From: Siderastrea radians
Lineage: Eukaryota > Cnidaria > Anthozoa > Scleractinia > Rhizangiidae
Length of the DNA stretch: 64,000 nucleotides
Assembly (NCBI GenBank): GCA_964017195.1
Contig: OZ024892.1
Span: forward strand, 11,914,071-11,978,070
Reading direction: 5' to 3'
This document shows positions 1 to 12,870 of this stretch, in pieces (position 1 is the stretch's first letter; each line of letters opens with the position of its first letter). Below the pieces are notes generated by a model, which saw only the letters and a list, made by a program, of their open reading frames with translations, was not told the DNA's origin and searched no databases. A program made the translations under genes and the position numbers.

Positions 1-2262
<2,262 letters not shown>

Positions 2263-2504
2263 ATGATCGGACCAGAGCCTGCTGAGAGAGAGCACTGGGG
2301 AAGAAAAACCGAATTCCTTTTTGCGTGCATTGAATTTGCAGTGGGCTATGGGAACTTTTGGCGTTTTCCTTATATGCGTTTTAATAACGGTGGAGGTATG
2401 TTAAGTTCTTTCATCATATCATTTTAATGATTGAATTGAGGATAACGAATTCACCAAACATTGACACCAAGAAAAAACAGAAAACAAATTAAAATCAACG
2501 AAAA

Positions 2505-2662
2505 CATGAAGAAACCGGTGCGAATGCAGAAAAATATGTAACCAGCACCCAGTGCCAAGTGTTGCAAACGGACTCCGGCAATTAAGTTGGCGCAGCAAAA
2601 CATGCAACTGGTGCTAAGTGCGGAAAAAACATGTATTTTAAGAAAGTGTCAAACGCAGGAAA
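2505..2662. repeat. Degenerate copies of a ~30-bp minisatellite
   Basis: Repeated AAACATGCAACYRGTGCYAAGTG-like units, the same unit as at 4925-5165 and 9965-10085, in intron 1 of the SLC6 locus. Units are diverged. Confidence 0.65.
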
Positions 2663-3019
2663 AAACCACAGGTGACCGACACAGAGAAGAATTGCTCAAA
2701 AATTCTCCCCCTTTGTGTTTGGTGGATTTAATTACATCAGATGTTTTTGTCCTTCTTTTTGTCAATGACTTGACTTGACATTTAACTTCCTTAATCTTGG
2801 ACTAACTACAGGTGCTTTCCTTATCCCGTACGTTACGTTTCTTGTCCTGGGAGGTATCCCTTTGTTCTTCATGGAGCTCAGTATTGGGCAGGTCCTTCAA
2901 GCAGGACCAGTGAGGGCATGGAGAAAACTAAGCCAGCTCTTTTCAGGTGAGATAAAAACCGTTCACACGCTGAGACAGAGCCACCTTCTACAATTATGTC
3001 CAGGTTTGAACGCAATTAC

Positions 3020-3475
3020 GAAATTTTACGATTTTTCGACGTTTTCGCAGATTTCGCAGTTTTAGTAAAATTCGCAGTACGAAATTTACAATAATTCGAA
3101 GTTTTCGCAGATTTCGCAGTTTTCGTAAAAATTCGCAGTTGTTGTTGTGCCCCTCCTAGCCCCCTCTTCGACTCCTTTTTACTGACTTGAAAAGTTTTCC
3201 AAATGTTCGCAGCTTTGGCTGTTTTTGCAATTTTCAGTTTTCGTAAATTAAAATTCGCAGTTCTCGTTGGGGTCCTCCTAACCTCCTCTTGCACTGCTTC
3301 TCACCGACTTGACGAATTTTCCAAATTTTCGCACATTTCGCGATTTTCATAGAATTTGCAGTTCTTGTTGGCACCCTCCTAACCTCCTCTTTTACTGCTT
3401 TTTAGTTACGCGACGAATTTTTCAGATTTTGGCAGATTTCGTGGTCTTCGCCGCTGCGTTCAAACCCGGACATAT
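3020..3475. repeat. Tandem repeat of ~100-120 bp, 3-4 diverged copies
   Basis: The block 'GTT-GT(T/G)-G...CCCTCCTAACCTCCTCTT...ACTGAC' recurs at about 3137, 3259 and 3361, each followed by TTTTCCAAATTTTCGCA-like sequence. Lies in SLC6 intron 2. Confidence 0.8.
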
Positions 3476-3978
3476 CTCCTTCTATAGTTTAAAGGGGGTG
3501 TGTCATAGGTATTTCTATATTTTTGGGTCTAAACAGTTCTGAAATTAAAACTAAGCGGGTGATATCAAGTGATTTTCTCAAAGGGAGAACAAACCTTAAT
3601 TAGCCTTTTACTCATTGTTCCAAGACATGGTGGAAGAAGTTGAAAAAATTAGCCCTTTTTTCGAGTTGCAGTCCATTTCCATCCTGGCTATCCCAAGCCA
3701 AAACATGCACACCTATTTATATTCTCAGAAAACGTTTAGAGTATTTTTAAACATTTTGAACATAACTGAGCTATTATGTTTGGGTCTCAGTCCTTTGACT
3801 CCAATATATATCTTAGCTTTCTGAATAAAAGTAGGCGACAAGCCCCTTTAACTGAACAGCATTACAGGAAAGGGCTGCTCGATAACTTTCATTTGTCATG
3901 AATGTATTACTCAGTACTTTCATTCAAACTATCACACTTTAGGGTTTCAATCACATTCTCAAAGTTAGATCAAGTTAG

Positions 3979-4234
3979 TGGGGGGGACAGGGGGGCGGGA
4001 AGACCAGGAGAAAAGGGGGCGGGAGGTGTACGGGAGGCGGGAGAAGAGGGGGCGGGAAGCGGGATTCTCGAGGTGGTGGGAAGCCGTAGAAAAAGGGAAA
4101 AATTATGCAACATTGCGCAATATTTCACAATCGAAAAAATGCAAAGGGGCGGAGCCCAAAAATACAGGGCGGGAACCGGGATTAAAGGGTACGGGAAGTG
4201 GGAGGTTCAACCCCCCCCCTGTCGCCCCCTTCCC
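3979..4234. mobile_element. G-rich non-autonomous DNA element, copy 1 (8-bp TSD)
   Basis: 256 bp, starts TGGGGGGGACAGGGGGG and ends with the inverted counterpart (CCCCCCTGTCGCCCCC). Flanks CAAGTTAG (3971-3978) and TAAGTTAG (4235-4242) form a 7/8 matching 8-bp target duplication, which fits hAT-type insertion. A second copy lies at 17602-17863 and aligns along its length. Confidence 0.85.
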
Positions 4235-4924
4235 TAAGTTAGAACCACCTTGTACAGCATAATGTACTGCAACACAGGGAAGTACTGCTCAATAGCTTTC
4301 GAACGGGTCACACTTTAGGATTTCACCCACAGATTCAAAGTTAGATCCACCATGTGCCGCACAATAAACAGGCAGCACGTAAGAAAGTGTTACTCAGTAG
4401 CTTTCATTTAATAGAGATAATTCAGAATTAATATCCTTTGAAGCTAGAAGTAAGAGTTTTTTAACTTAAAAAAAAAAAAAGAAAACCGGGCCATTAATCC
4501 CTAATCATGGCGCTATCTAACAGGTGTAAAACAATTTTTTCTTCCAGGTACCGGCTTTATGATCGCGGTATCATTTCTGGTGTCTGTTTATTACAATGTG
4601 ATCCTGGCGTGGAGCATTTATTATCTTTATAACTCGTTTAAAACCGATCTTCCATGGGTTGGCTGTGATCACGCATGGAATACAGACCGGTGTTTCGAGC
4701 GGAACGCCACAAGTGTGGGTAACCTTGGTAACATCACGACAGTGTCTCCCAGTAAAGCATTCTTTGTGTAAGTGAAATGAAATCTGGTAGCCTTGCGTCT
4801 TCAATGCGCAATTTTATAAATTATAGTTGTGATAATGACCTACTACAAACTGAAAAATAGCTTTTAAGGACATTAAAAGCTACTTTTCAATTTGTAGTAG
4901 TAATCGCCTCTGAATCTCTGATCA

Positions 4925-5165
4925 TGCAGTAGGTGCCAAGCGGTTGCCAAGCGTGGAAAATATACAACCAGTGCCCACGTAGCGCGGGAAAACATGCAAT
5001 CGAAGCCAAGCGCGAGAAAACATCCAACCGATGCTGAGCGCGGGAAAAACATGCAACCGATGTCAAGCGCGGGAAAACACGCAACCAAAGCCAAGTGCGA
5101 GAAGACATGTAACAGAGGCGCCATGAGTACAAAAACATGCAACCGTTGTCAAATGCAAGCGGGGA
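4925..5165. repeat. ~29-bp minisatellite (AAGCGCGGGAAAACATGCAA unit)
   Basis: About eight units of the form GCCAAGCGCGGGAAAACATGCAACCGAT in SLC6 intron 3. Each unit contains GCGCGGGAAAA, which looks like an E2F-type core; that is motif resemblance only. Confidence 0.9.
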
Positions 5166-5969
5166 AAACGAGGAGAAACCAGCATGAGCGACGTTTCAGC
5201 AGCATAGGAGATATCAGTCTACACAGAACCAAAAAACAAGGATATAGATAACTGCTTTCGACGATGAAGAGAGAACATCACTCTCCATGGCGATCGCACA
5301 TGACAAAACTAAAATCTCCTCCGCTTATAAACATTTTGTTTTCCCGCAGACACGATGTTCTTGAAATGACAAACGGAATTGACGAACCTGGTCACCTGAA
5401 CCTCAAGGTGGCAACGTGTTTATTTGTGGCCTGGGTTCTAGTGTATTTCTGTATCTGGAAAGGCATTCGTACAACAGGAAAAGTAGTCTACGTCACAGCC
5501 ACACTGCCTTATATTACGTGTTTCTGTAAATTCTGTTCACACGAGCTGTAACACTACCTGGATCACTAGAGGGAATTATGTATTATATTACACCTACCTG
5601 GATAAGACTTGCAGACCCCAAGGTAAATACCCCTATTTATATACCGGGTTGCACATTACCCCATTTTTCTGCAGACGTTTGAATGCAGAGGACCACACAA
5701 CAACAAAATAGACTGTACTGATATTGTCTGTTAGGGTGCGCATGGTTTACTCGGGCCTAATGACGAGAAATATTAGGATGACTGTTGTTAAGCTTAAGTC
5801 ATTACGGAAGAGTACTTCATTAAGACAGTCTTTTGGCCCGCAGCTAATGAAATAAGGGAATCAGTTATCGAGCGCAAAATGACGCACCTGGTTCAAAGCG
5901 TGGGGAAAGTTGCTAAGCCAGGCCATGAGAGGGCAATCATGATTAATTTCGAAGTTTACATCTTATTGA

Positions 5970-6135
5970 TTGTAAATAAACAATTATTGGACGAGGTTTT
6001 TGGGATATCCGGAATAATCAAGGTCGAGGTAACCGTTATCAGCCGAAGCCGGAGGCTGAGGCTGATAACACTTACCGAGACCTTGATTATTCCGGATATC
6101 GCAAAAACCGAATCTAATAATGATTTTATTATACA
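5970..6135. mobile_element. Foldback MITE
   Basis: Near-perfect inverted arms (GGATATCCGGAATAATCAAG at about 6001-6020 and its complement at about 6080-6100) around a short centre in SLC6 intron 4. No coding capacity. Confidence 0.85.
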
Positions 6136-6400
6136 TTGTTTTACAAGTAAACAAAATAATGGCAAACAATTTCAACATTTGTGTCCTTCTCGTCTTCCGG
6201 CTTCTGAACGCTTTTTTCCTTAAGGTATTCGTGGAACAGTTCCTTCCCAATTTTTGTCAGCCTTCTTTTGTTTTCCGAGTCTTTTTGTTTCAACAATTTT
6301 TCAATTTCTTGCTCGGTTGAAGAAGCGAATCGACGAGCCATGAATTTACTTCGCTTTCAGATACCTCCCACATTGCTCTTGGAAATCATGCATTGCGCGC

Positions 6401-6460
6401 GCAACCTACAGAATATTCACTAATCTGCAAGCAGATTAGTGAACAATCTGTAGGTTGTGC
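6401..6460. repeat. 60-bp near-perfect palindrome
   Basis: GCAACCTACAGAATATTCAC at 6401-6420 is mirrored by 6441-6460; the centre is CTGCAAGCAG with no spacer. The few mismatches lie in the AATATT/ACAATC segment. Confidence 0.9.
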
Positions 6461-6628
6461 TGATTCCCAGAATTAACTGTAGGCTCTTAGCCAATGAAAA
6501 GACAGATAGTACCAACAATGTATAATAATACAGTATGTTTGCCCTTGTTCGATTGATCACGTAAACCGTGTAGAAGAATCCATTACTGCACTCCAACACA
6601 GGTAGACCGTTGAAGCCCTATTTGTTAC

Positions 6629-7036
6629 ACCACAGGTAACCAAAGCGTAATATGAGAGTTTGTATGGAGCTGAAATTCGATCGAAAATAATCGGCGGTTT
6701 TCCACCGAAAATACATTAAAATCGAAATAAAGTTAAAAAAACCTTACCTGTTGTGTGTTTGCTGTGTTTTTATCGCTTTTCCGAGCTTTCGGAGGCCATT
6801 TTGGGCGATTTTCTGCTTAACGTGACATGCCGTCGCGTCGACCGTTAAGCAGAAAATCGCCCAAAACGGCCTCCGGAAGCTCGGGAAAGCGATAAAAACA
6901 CAGCAAACACCCAACAGGTAAGGTTTTTTAAACTTTATTTTGATTTTGATGTATTTTCGGCGGAAAAACGCCGATTATTTTCGATCGAATTTCAGCTCCA
7001 TACAAACTCTCATATTACGCTTTGGTTACCTGTGGT
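6629..7036. mobile_element. Foldback MITE with ~194-bp arms
   Basis: Arms 6629-6822 and 6843-7036 are almost fully complementary (ends CCACAGGTAACCAAAGCG / CGCTTTGGTTACCTGTGG) around a 20-bp CpG-rich loop. Sits in SLC6 intron 4, a few bases short of the exon with the defective acceptor. Confidence 0.92.
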
Positions 7037-9964
7037 TACACTATAATCCTTTTAATTTTTAGTGAAACTTAACATCAAGCATACTTCCATTACTTCCATT
7101 TAATGACTGCTGAGTCGGGTAAAGGCATGATAGCTTTGTTTCTTTCTTGCTTCTTTTGGTCTGGATCAATGCCGCATCACAAATTCTCTATTCCCTGACG
7201 ATCGGATTTGGAGTTCTCATAGGATTTGCAAGCTACAACAACAAGGGCAATGATGTTTACAAGTAAGATGCCTAACAAGCCACCACCCTCCCTCCCCACA
7301 CAAAACCCAACACTAGCGCCATCACCACCACCTCAAAAGGAAAAAGAAAATCGTTTCGCAAAATAGTGAAGAAACAAACACCGTCGCAGCACAGTACTCC
7401 TCAATTGTATTCATATCAGTGCTCACGCTTAGGGGATTTTATCCACAGAATCAAAATTTAAACCCACATCGTAAAACGTACTGAGGTACCACAGGAAAGT
7501 ACTGCTTATTAGTTCTCACTAGTAGCGTTCCTCGCTTGTCATAGTCTTGAAGAATTATCGTTTGTCTCCTCCAGGGACGCATTGCTCATCTCAATCGTCA
7601 ACTGTGGTACAAGCGTGTTCGCGGGGTATGTGGTGTTCGCTGTCGTGGGACATATGGCGCACTTACAAGGGAGCACCACAGCACAAGTAGCCTCGCAAGG
7701 TAAAATAAATCCTCTGGTTTACTCTTTTAACAACTAAAAATTATTCCTCGTAATATTAAAAAATATATAATCATGCTGTATTACCCAATTTCAAGGTCCT
7801 GGATTAGTGTTCATTGTGTACCCAGCCACTCTAGCCCAGCTTCCCGCGCCACACGTCTGGTCTGTTATATCTTCTTCCTCATGCGTATAACTTTGGGCCT
7901 GGACAGCCAGGTAATTATTTCCAAAATTTTGCTTTTTTAATTGATACAGAAAACTTCTTTATTCCATAAGTCGACTTCTTAGAGCATGAACAATTACGCC
8001 CAAATATTGAACGGACTAATAGAGAAAGTCTATTTCGGCACATTGAATATCGAAAGCTACTGGTAAATTTGGTTTTCACTGAACTCCAAGACAACAAATG
8101 TCCACCTTAGAGATATTTTCGCCAAAGAGAGATGGCCGCATCTGAGAGAGTTGTCCTCTTTACAAATGTGTCAGCATTAGAGGGAAACGAGAGAGAGACA
8201 GAATAATATTTTCTTTTTAATCAACAGTTTGGACAAGTAGAGGTAGTTGCAGCTGCTATTATAGAGCAATATAATCTACACAGATACAGAGAAGCAGTTG
8301 TGCTAGCTGTATGCCTGGTTATATTTGTTATGGGGCTGTCATGTGTCACTCAGGTGAAATATTTGTTTGTTTGTTTGTTTGTTTGTTTTAACCTGCATTT
8401 CGCCTCGATTTTAAGCCCCGCCCCGCATACCGTTAGAGCTATGTTGAAACCTCTTTGGTATACATGCGTTATAAGCACGTTTGGAATTAGAATCAGCTAA
8501 ATCTTATCCTGAATAACAAGTGTTTTTGGGTTTTGTTTTGTTTGTTTTCTTTTGGCCGCCCAAAGGACGGCTTCCTACAAAGGCTAATCAAGAGAGAATG
8601 AAGTAAGAGAGTGAATCCCCGTGCCCCCTGATAATTATTTGAAATTCATTATTAGTTCGCACCCATGCTGCGAAAGTTATTTTTATCTATTACTCCCAAG
8701 TCAACAATTTAAAATTACACGACGTCATTCTAACTGACCAATGAGGTGTCGTCCTTAAAATAGCCACGCAGTATGACACAGAACCAAATGGAGATTTCAA
8801 AAACCGGTAATTTTCCTCGGAAGAGACTCGTGTATAGGGGATTCGCTCTCTTCCTTTACCATCTCTTGGGCTAATTTAATGCTCACTCGCCTTCTAATTA
8901 GGGTGGAATATATGTGTTCAACTTGTTTGATTCGTTCTCTGCGGGCATCTCGCTGTTATTTCTGGTGACATTTGAGTTGCTGGTCGTCGGCTGGATATAC
9001 GGTGAGAATCAGTGAATTTTATTTGTTGCGTTCTCCTCAAAGTGGTTGTTTACTAACTGTCAGTACTTTGGTTTTCTGTTTGACCTTTGCTAATCCCTTT
9101 TGGTTCCATGCACAGTAGCTCACTGACAATTCACGCCTTTCTTGCCAAATGCCAAGAGTTTCGACTTTGGCACTAGGGCCCGTTTCATAAAACGTAACGC
9201 CACGCGGTCCTGAACTTTGAACGACAGACGTCAAAAACGTGGTTTTCACTGGACGGAAAGTTTGACACAGGGTGCAGGAAAGAATCCCATTCTTTTAAGT
9301 TTGGCCGTACACAAAAGAATACGCCGTAGGGCCTCTGCCTTCACCGTACTGAACTGAAATCTGCTTCCCACACCTGGCCACCGTCGCAGAAATACAGCGG
9401 CAACTTGACACGTACAGCCTGAACTAAGTTTGTTTCAAAATCTTGTAAGGTGTAAGGAACAGTCATTATAAACCGCTCTATTTCTGTGTAACCCTTTAGC
9501 ACTGTTTAGTTCCCTGCATTTATAATGGAAAAAGTTATTCCACCTTGCTAACATTTGGAATAATATAAGGCTTTGAATTCGTCGCAAGCATTTTATCAAA
9601 TCACTGTGTGTTCTTCCTGAGATGATGATCGTTCTGGTTCTGCCCCTTCTTAATCTTAACAGGGGCGCAAAGATTTGCCAAAGACATTGAAGAAACAACA
9701 GGCCGTCTGGTTTCCATGTGGTGGGTGATATGCTGGAAGGCGGTCACACCTGTGATGGTTATTGTAAGTAGCAACGTTTAAAAACCATTCGGTACTTTTA
9801 CCCTACTTCTTAGTACCTAGTGCCAGCCTAGTGCCTAAGTTCTCTCTTGCCTAGTTGTCCGCTTGTCCGCGCGAAGCATGGAGCGGGAGAGATCTCAGCG
9901 AGTGTTATCCGGTGACTTTACGGCGCGAAAGTAGGATCCAGGCCTAAACGAGCTGGAAACGCAT

Positions 9965-10085
9965 AGGGACTAGGCTGAGCGTGTGCCGTACCAAGCGCGG
10001 GAAAATATGCAGCAGGTGCCGGGAGCAGCACGTGGGAGAGTGGGAAACACGCAACAGGGAGCAAGCGCGGGAAACCATTGCTTTG
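9965..10085. repeat. Third array of the AAGCGCGGGAAAA minisatellite
   Basis: Units CCAAGCGCGGGAAAATATGC, ...GGGAAACACGCAACAGG and GCAAGCGCGGGAAACC show the same consensus as at 4925-5165; SLC6 intron 10. Confidence 0.8.
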
Positions 10086-10667
10086 ATTTGGTCTCCTTAT
10101 TGTTTGAAAAAATAACATCCCAGATTGTCAACATCTCCATTTGCTGGGCTCAATAGAAAACTTTTTTTTTTTTTGCCAATCACAGAGCTCAGTAAATGCA
10201 ATAAAAAAGTAAACGAGGGCTTTTGAGAAACACGTTATCATCTTCGAAAGTCACTATAGGGTCTATTCTTAATTTCAGGGAATATTTTTGTTTAGCGTCA
10301 TAAAGTACCAGTCCATCGCCTACGAGGGTAAAGAGTACCCCAGTTGGGCAGAGGGCCTGGGATGGAGCATTGCCTGTTGCTCTATGCTGTGTATACCCGT
10401 CACTGCTGTGCATGTATTGTTCAAGGCTGAGGGTTCAGTCTACGAGGTAAGCGTGGCAACTAGTAAGATTCAAATTAACCACAGTAAGATAGAATCCTGC
10501 CTCAAGGAAGGAAAGGGAACTAAAAATTGTTCGAAGCGGTAGGAAGTTGAGAGTCTGTGAAACTGCCATACTTCCTTTGAATTCTGATTGTTTCACTGTG
10601 TTGACTGCATCTATTTTCATCACCCCGAGCGACAACTATGGTTTTACTACACTCAATTGAAAACTGG

Positions 10668-10748
10668 CCTGTGTACAGCCGCCTGCTCTCCTCAAGAAAA
10701 AAATCGGATTTTTTTCTTGAGGAGAGCGGACGGCTGTACACAGGCTAT
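10668..10748. repeat. Inverted repeat with GCCTGTGTACAGCCG ends
   Basis: CTGTGTACAGCCGCCTGCTC (10668-) is mirrored by GAGAGCGGACGGCTGTACAC (-10743); loop is an A/T run. Foldback element in the last SLC6 intron. Confidence 0.88.
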
Positions 10749-10896
10749 TCAAAACCGCTCCATTACCCATCAGTTTAATGTTGAATTTTTTCCGATTTTC
10801 TTTCAACAGCGACTACGAAATACAGCTTTCGAAGCAGACGATATTTGTAACGGATCGAGCAGTTCTAGCGACGCCTACAAGACAGGCCATGAATAA

Positions 10897-12870
10897 AAAA
10901 GTCAATAGAAAAAAATGAACCGTGCCTTCGTTTATTGACAATTTTCTTTTTCGTACCTTTCGCACAAATTTTAATAACAAAGCTAAGAATCAATAGCATA
11001 TCAGTAAAGGCAAGACCGCTGCGAGATACCGGATTGTTTTCCTTATCGCAAGCTACGGATTTAATATTCAACATTGCTAGCGAACCTTTGTCAGTCCAAC
11101 AATATTGCAACGTTTAGCACTGTATGACAGGTGATTTTTTGGTCAACATTTTTTGTTGGTGAGAGGTTTGATGACATTGACCCGCGGGTCCAACATGCAT
11201 AGCATGCAACAGTTGCTGGAAATATTGGACAACAATACTGGATAGTCGAGGCTTCAGTAAGCAAACGGCGTTTTTCTTTAACCGCTAAAGAATTCATATC
11301 CTAACTACATTACCGACGACTTTGTTGGTTTCCAAGGGAAAGTGGCATAAAACAATGTAAAAGATAAAAATGCCTGATCATCTTGAAGCTGTTCAGGGGC
11401 TGGGGGATACGGACAGGAATGAGTGTCCGTACTTTGGAGGTGTCTGTATTATATAGGTAAATTTCATATCAAGTTTGGTCTCTTTCGTACGAAGCAAACT
11501 TTCCGTAATAGAGAGGTGTCCGGTAAGGAGAGGTTCAGGGATCACTTTGACATACATTTCCCATTTTACAGCATTAGTTTTTTACATATTATTTACAGCT
11601 CTCGTCAAGGGTGGACCATCTAGTCTAGTAGATAATGACTGGTACCGGATTGTCCATAAACAGTCTTACGTAGCCTTGTGTAATTCTTCCTTGCTTTTCA
11701 CTCTTCTTGTATCTTGTATCAATTCCAGTTGTACTCCACTGAACACTTGGTTGTATCCGGGAGGGTATTCACATTTTTTAAATTAAAACTTCTAAGTTCC
11801 CTATTTGTTCTTAAGAATTTGGAATCACAATTTGAAATTTACCTGTAAAGCAAACAGAAAGATGAAAGTTAATTAATAATAATGTTAAATATTTCTACTG
11901 TGCGAATTCCAAGCTAGGGTGTGTTCAAATGCGCATTACAGAATGCATTAAAATAAACTAAAATTAAAATATAACAATTTCATACAAACTAATATTATTA
12001 AAATTAATAGAACTAAAATTCATTAAAAACTATTTTAAAAAATTAAAACCAATTCTAAAGGTTCAGATGTAGGCAAATTTCCAACCTAATAATCATGTAC
12101 CACCTAAGAGTGCATTCTTTTGGGACTATTCTGGCTATTCTTATTTTGGTTTAGGAATAACAGAATACCCTGAATTTAAGTTCGAAAAGAATGCTCCTTC
12201 TGAAAATGGAATACCCATGCCGAAGGTGACCTGAGAACTGTTTCTTTACCTCATATATTGGTGTTATGGTCAACTGAGGTATGCAAGGAACTCAACTGTC
12301 ACTAGTAAGCTGTGTATATCATCACAGACCCCCCCCCCACCCACCTCCCCCACAAACTCAATTGAATTCCATATTATTCAGTAATTGCTATGTTGAGGTA
12401 TTTTCCTCAATAACTCAATACTTTGATAGCAATTCAGTAATCAAAAGTCAACTAATTCAATATTAGCTACTCATAACTCAATAAAATGATAATTAATGAC
12501 TTCAAAAATAAATAATTTAATAATTACATTCGACAACTCAATAACAACTCAATAGTTCAATAAATAACAAAATAGTTTCAAAGCCAAAAGTAACAGGACA
12601 CTAAACATTAAAAGGTAGAAAAAACTGAGTAGCCCCATCAAAGTTTTGAACCTGGGTCCTCCAACAAACAAGTTCAGCAGCCAGACCTCAAGACAACACT
12701 TCAGTGAATGGTTGATGAAAGAAATTTTATAAAACAGAGTGCAATACACAAAGCATGTAGCAACAAAGCAGGCTGAAGCCAGATATAAATGATCTCTGCA
12801 TGATTTCTCTCAGGCTTAAACAAAATGTTTGACATAACATAAACATTAACAACCTAGTCATTTAAGATTT
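10897..12870. other. Spacer between SLC6 and TRAPPC6
   Basis: No exon found. Contains AT-rich unique-looking sequence, a weak inverted repeat at about 12110-12235 and a degenerate AACTCAATA-type repeat at 12345-12565. Confidence 0.5.
12345..12565. repeat. Degenerate (AACTCAATA)-like AT-rich repeat
   Basis: The motif AACTCAATA or a one-base variant recurs at irregular spacing at least eight times. Confidence 0.7.

Larger units (their letters stand above)
2263..10896 (+). pseudogene. SLC6-family Na+/Cl- neurotransmitter or amino-acid transporter, reading frame disrupted
   Basis: Sodium/chloride-coupled plasma-membrane transporter of the SLC6 family, 12 TM segments expected. Exons read: 2263-2395, 2812-2946, 4548-4767, 5350-5622, 7161-7262, 7575-7699, 7796-7910, 8228-8353, 8902-9001, 9663-9763, 10279-10446, 10810-10896. 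The ATG at 2263 gives an N-terminus [20 protein letters not shown]1 holds [15 protein letters not shown], which fits the SLC6 signature, and TM8 holds LGLDSQ (Na+ site). About 560 codons, close to family length, with all TM regions accounted for. Three lesions are visible. After LPYIT in TM5 (about 5510-5545) the frame shifts and an in-frame TAA appears, although the next frame resumes with [12 protein letters not shown]. Around 7863-7870 one base is missing before FFLMRITLGLDSQ. The acceptor before 7161 reads TTTTG instead of AG. Substrate cannot be assigned. A functional gene with assembly indels is the alternative. Confidence 0.85.

Noticed and set aside
5879..6341. Several overlapping open frames on both strands
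   Set aside because: They are mirror images created by the foldback MITE at 5970-6135.
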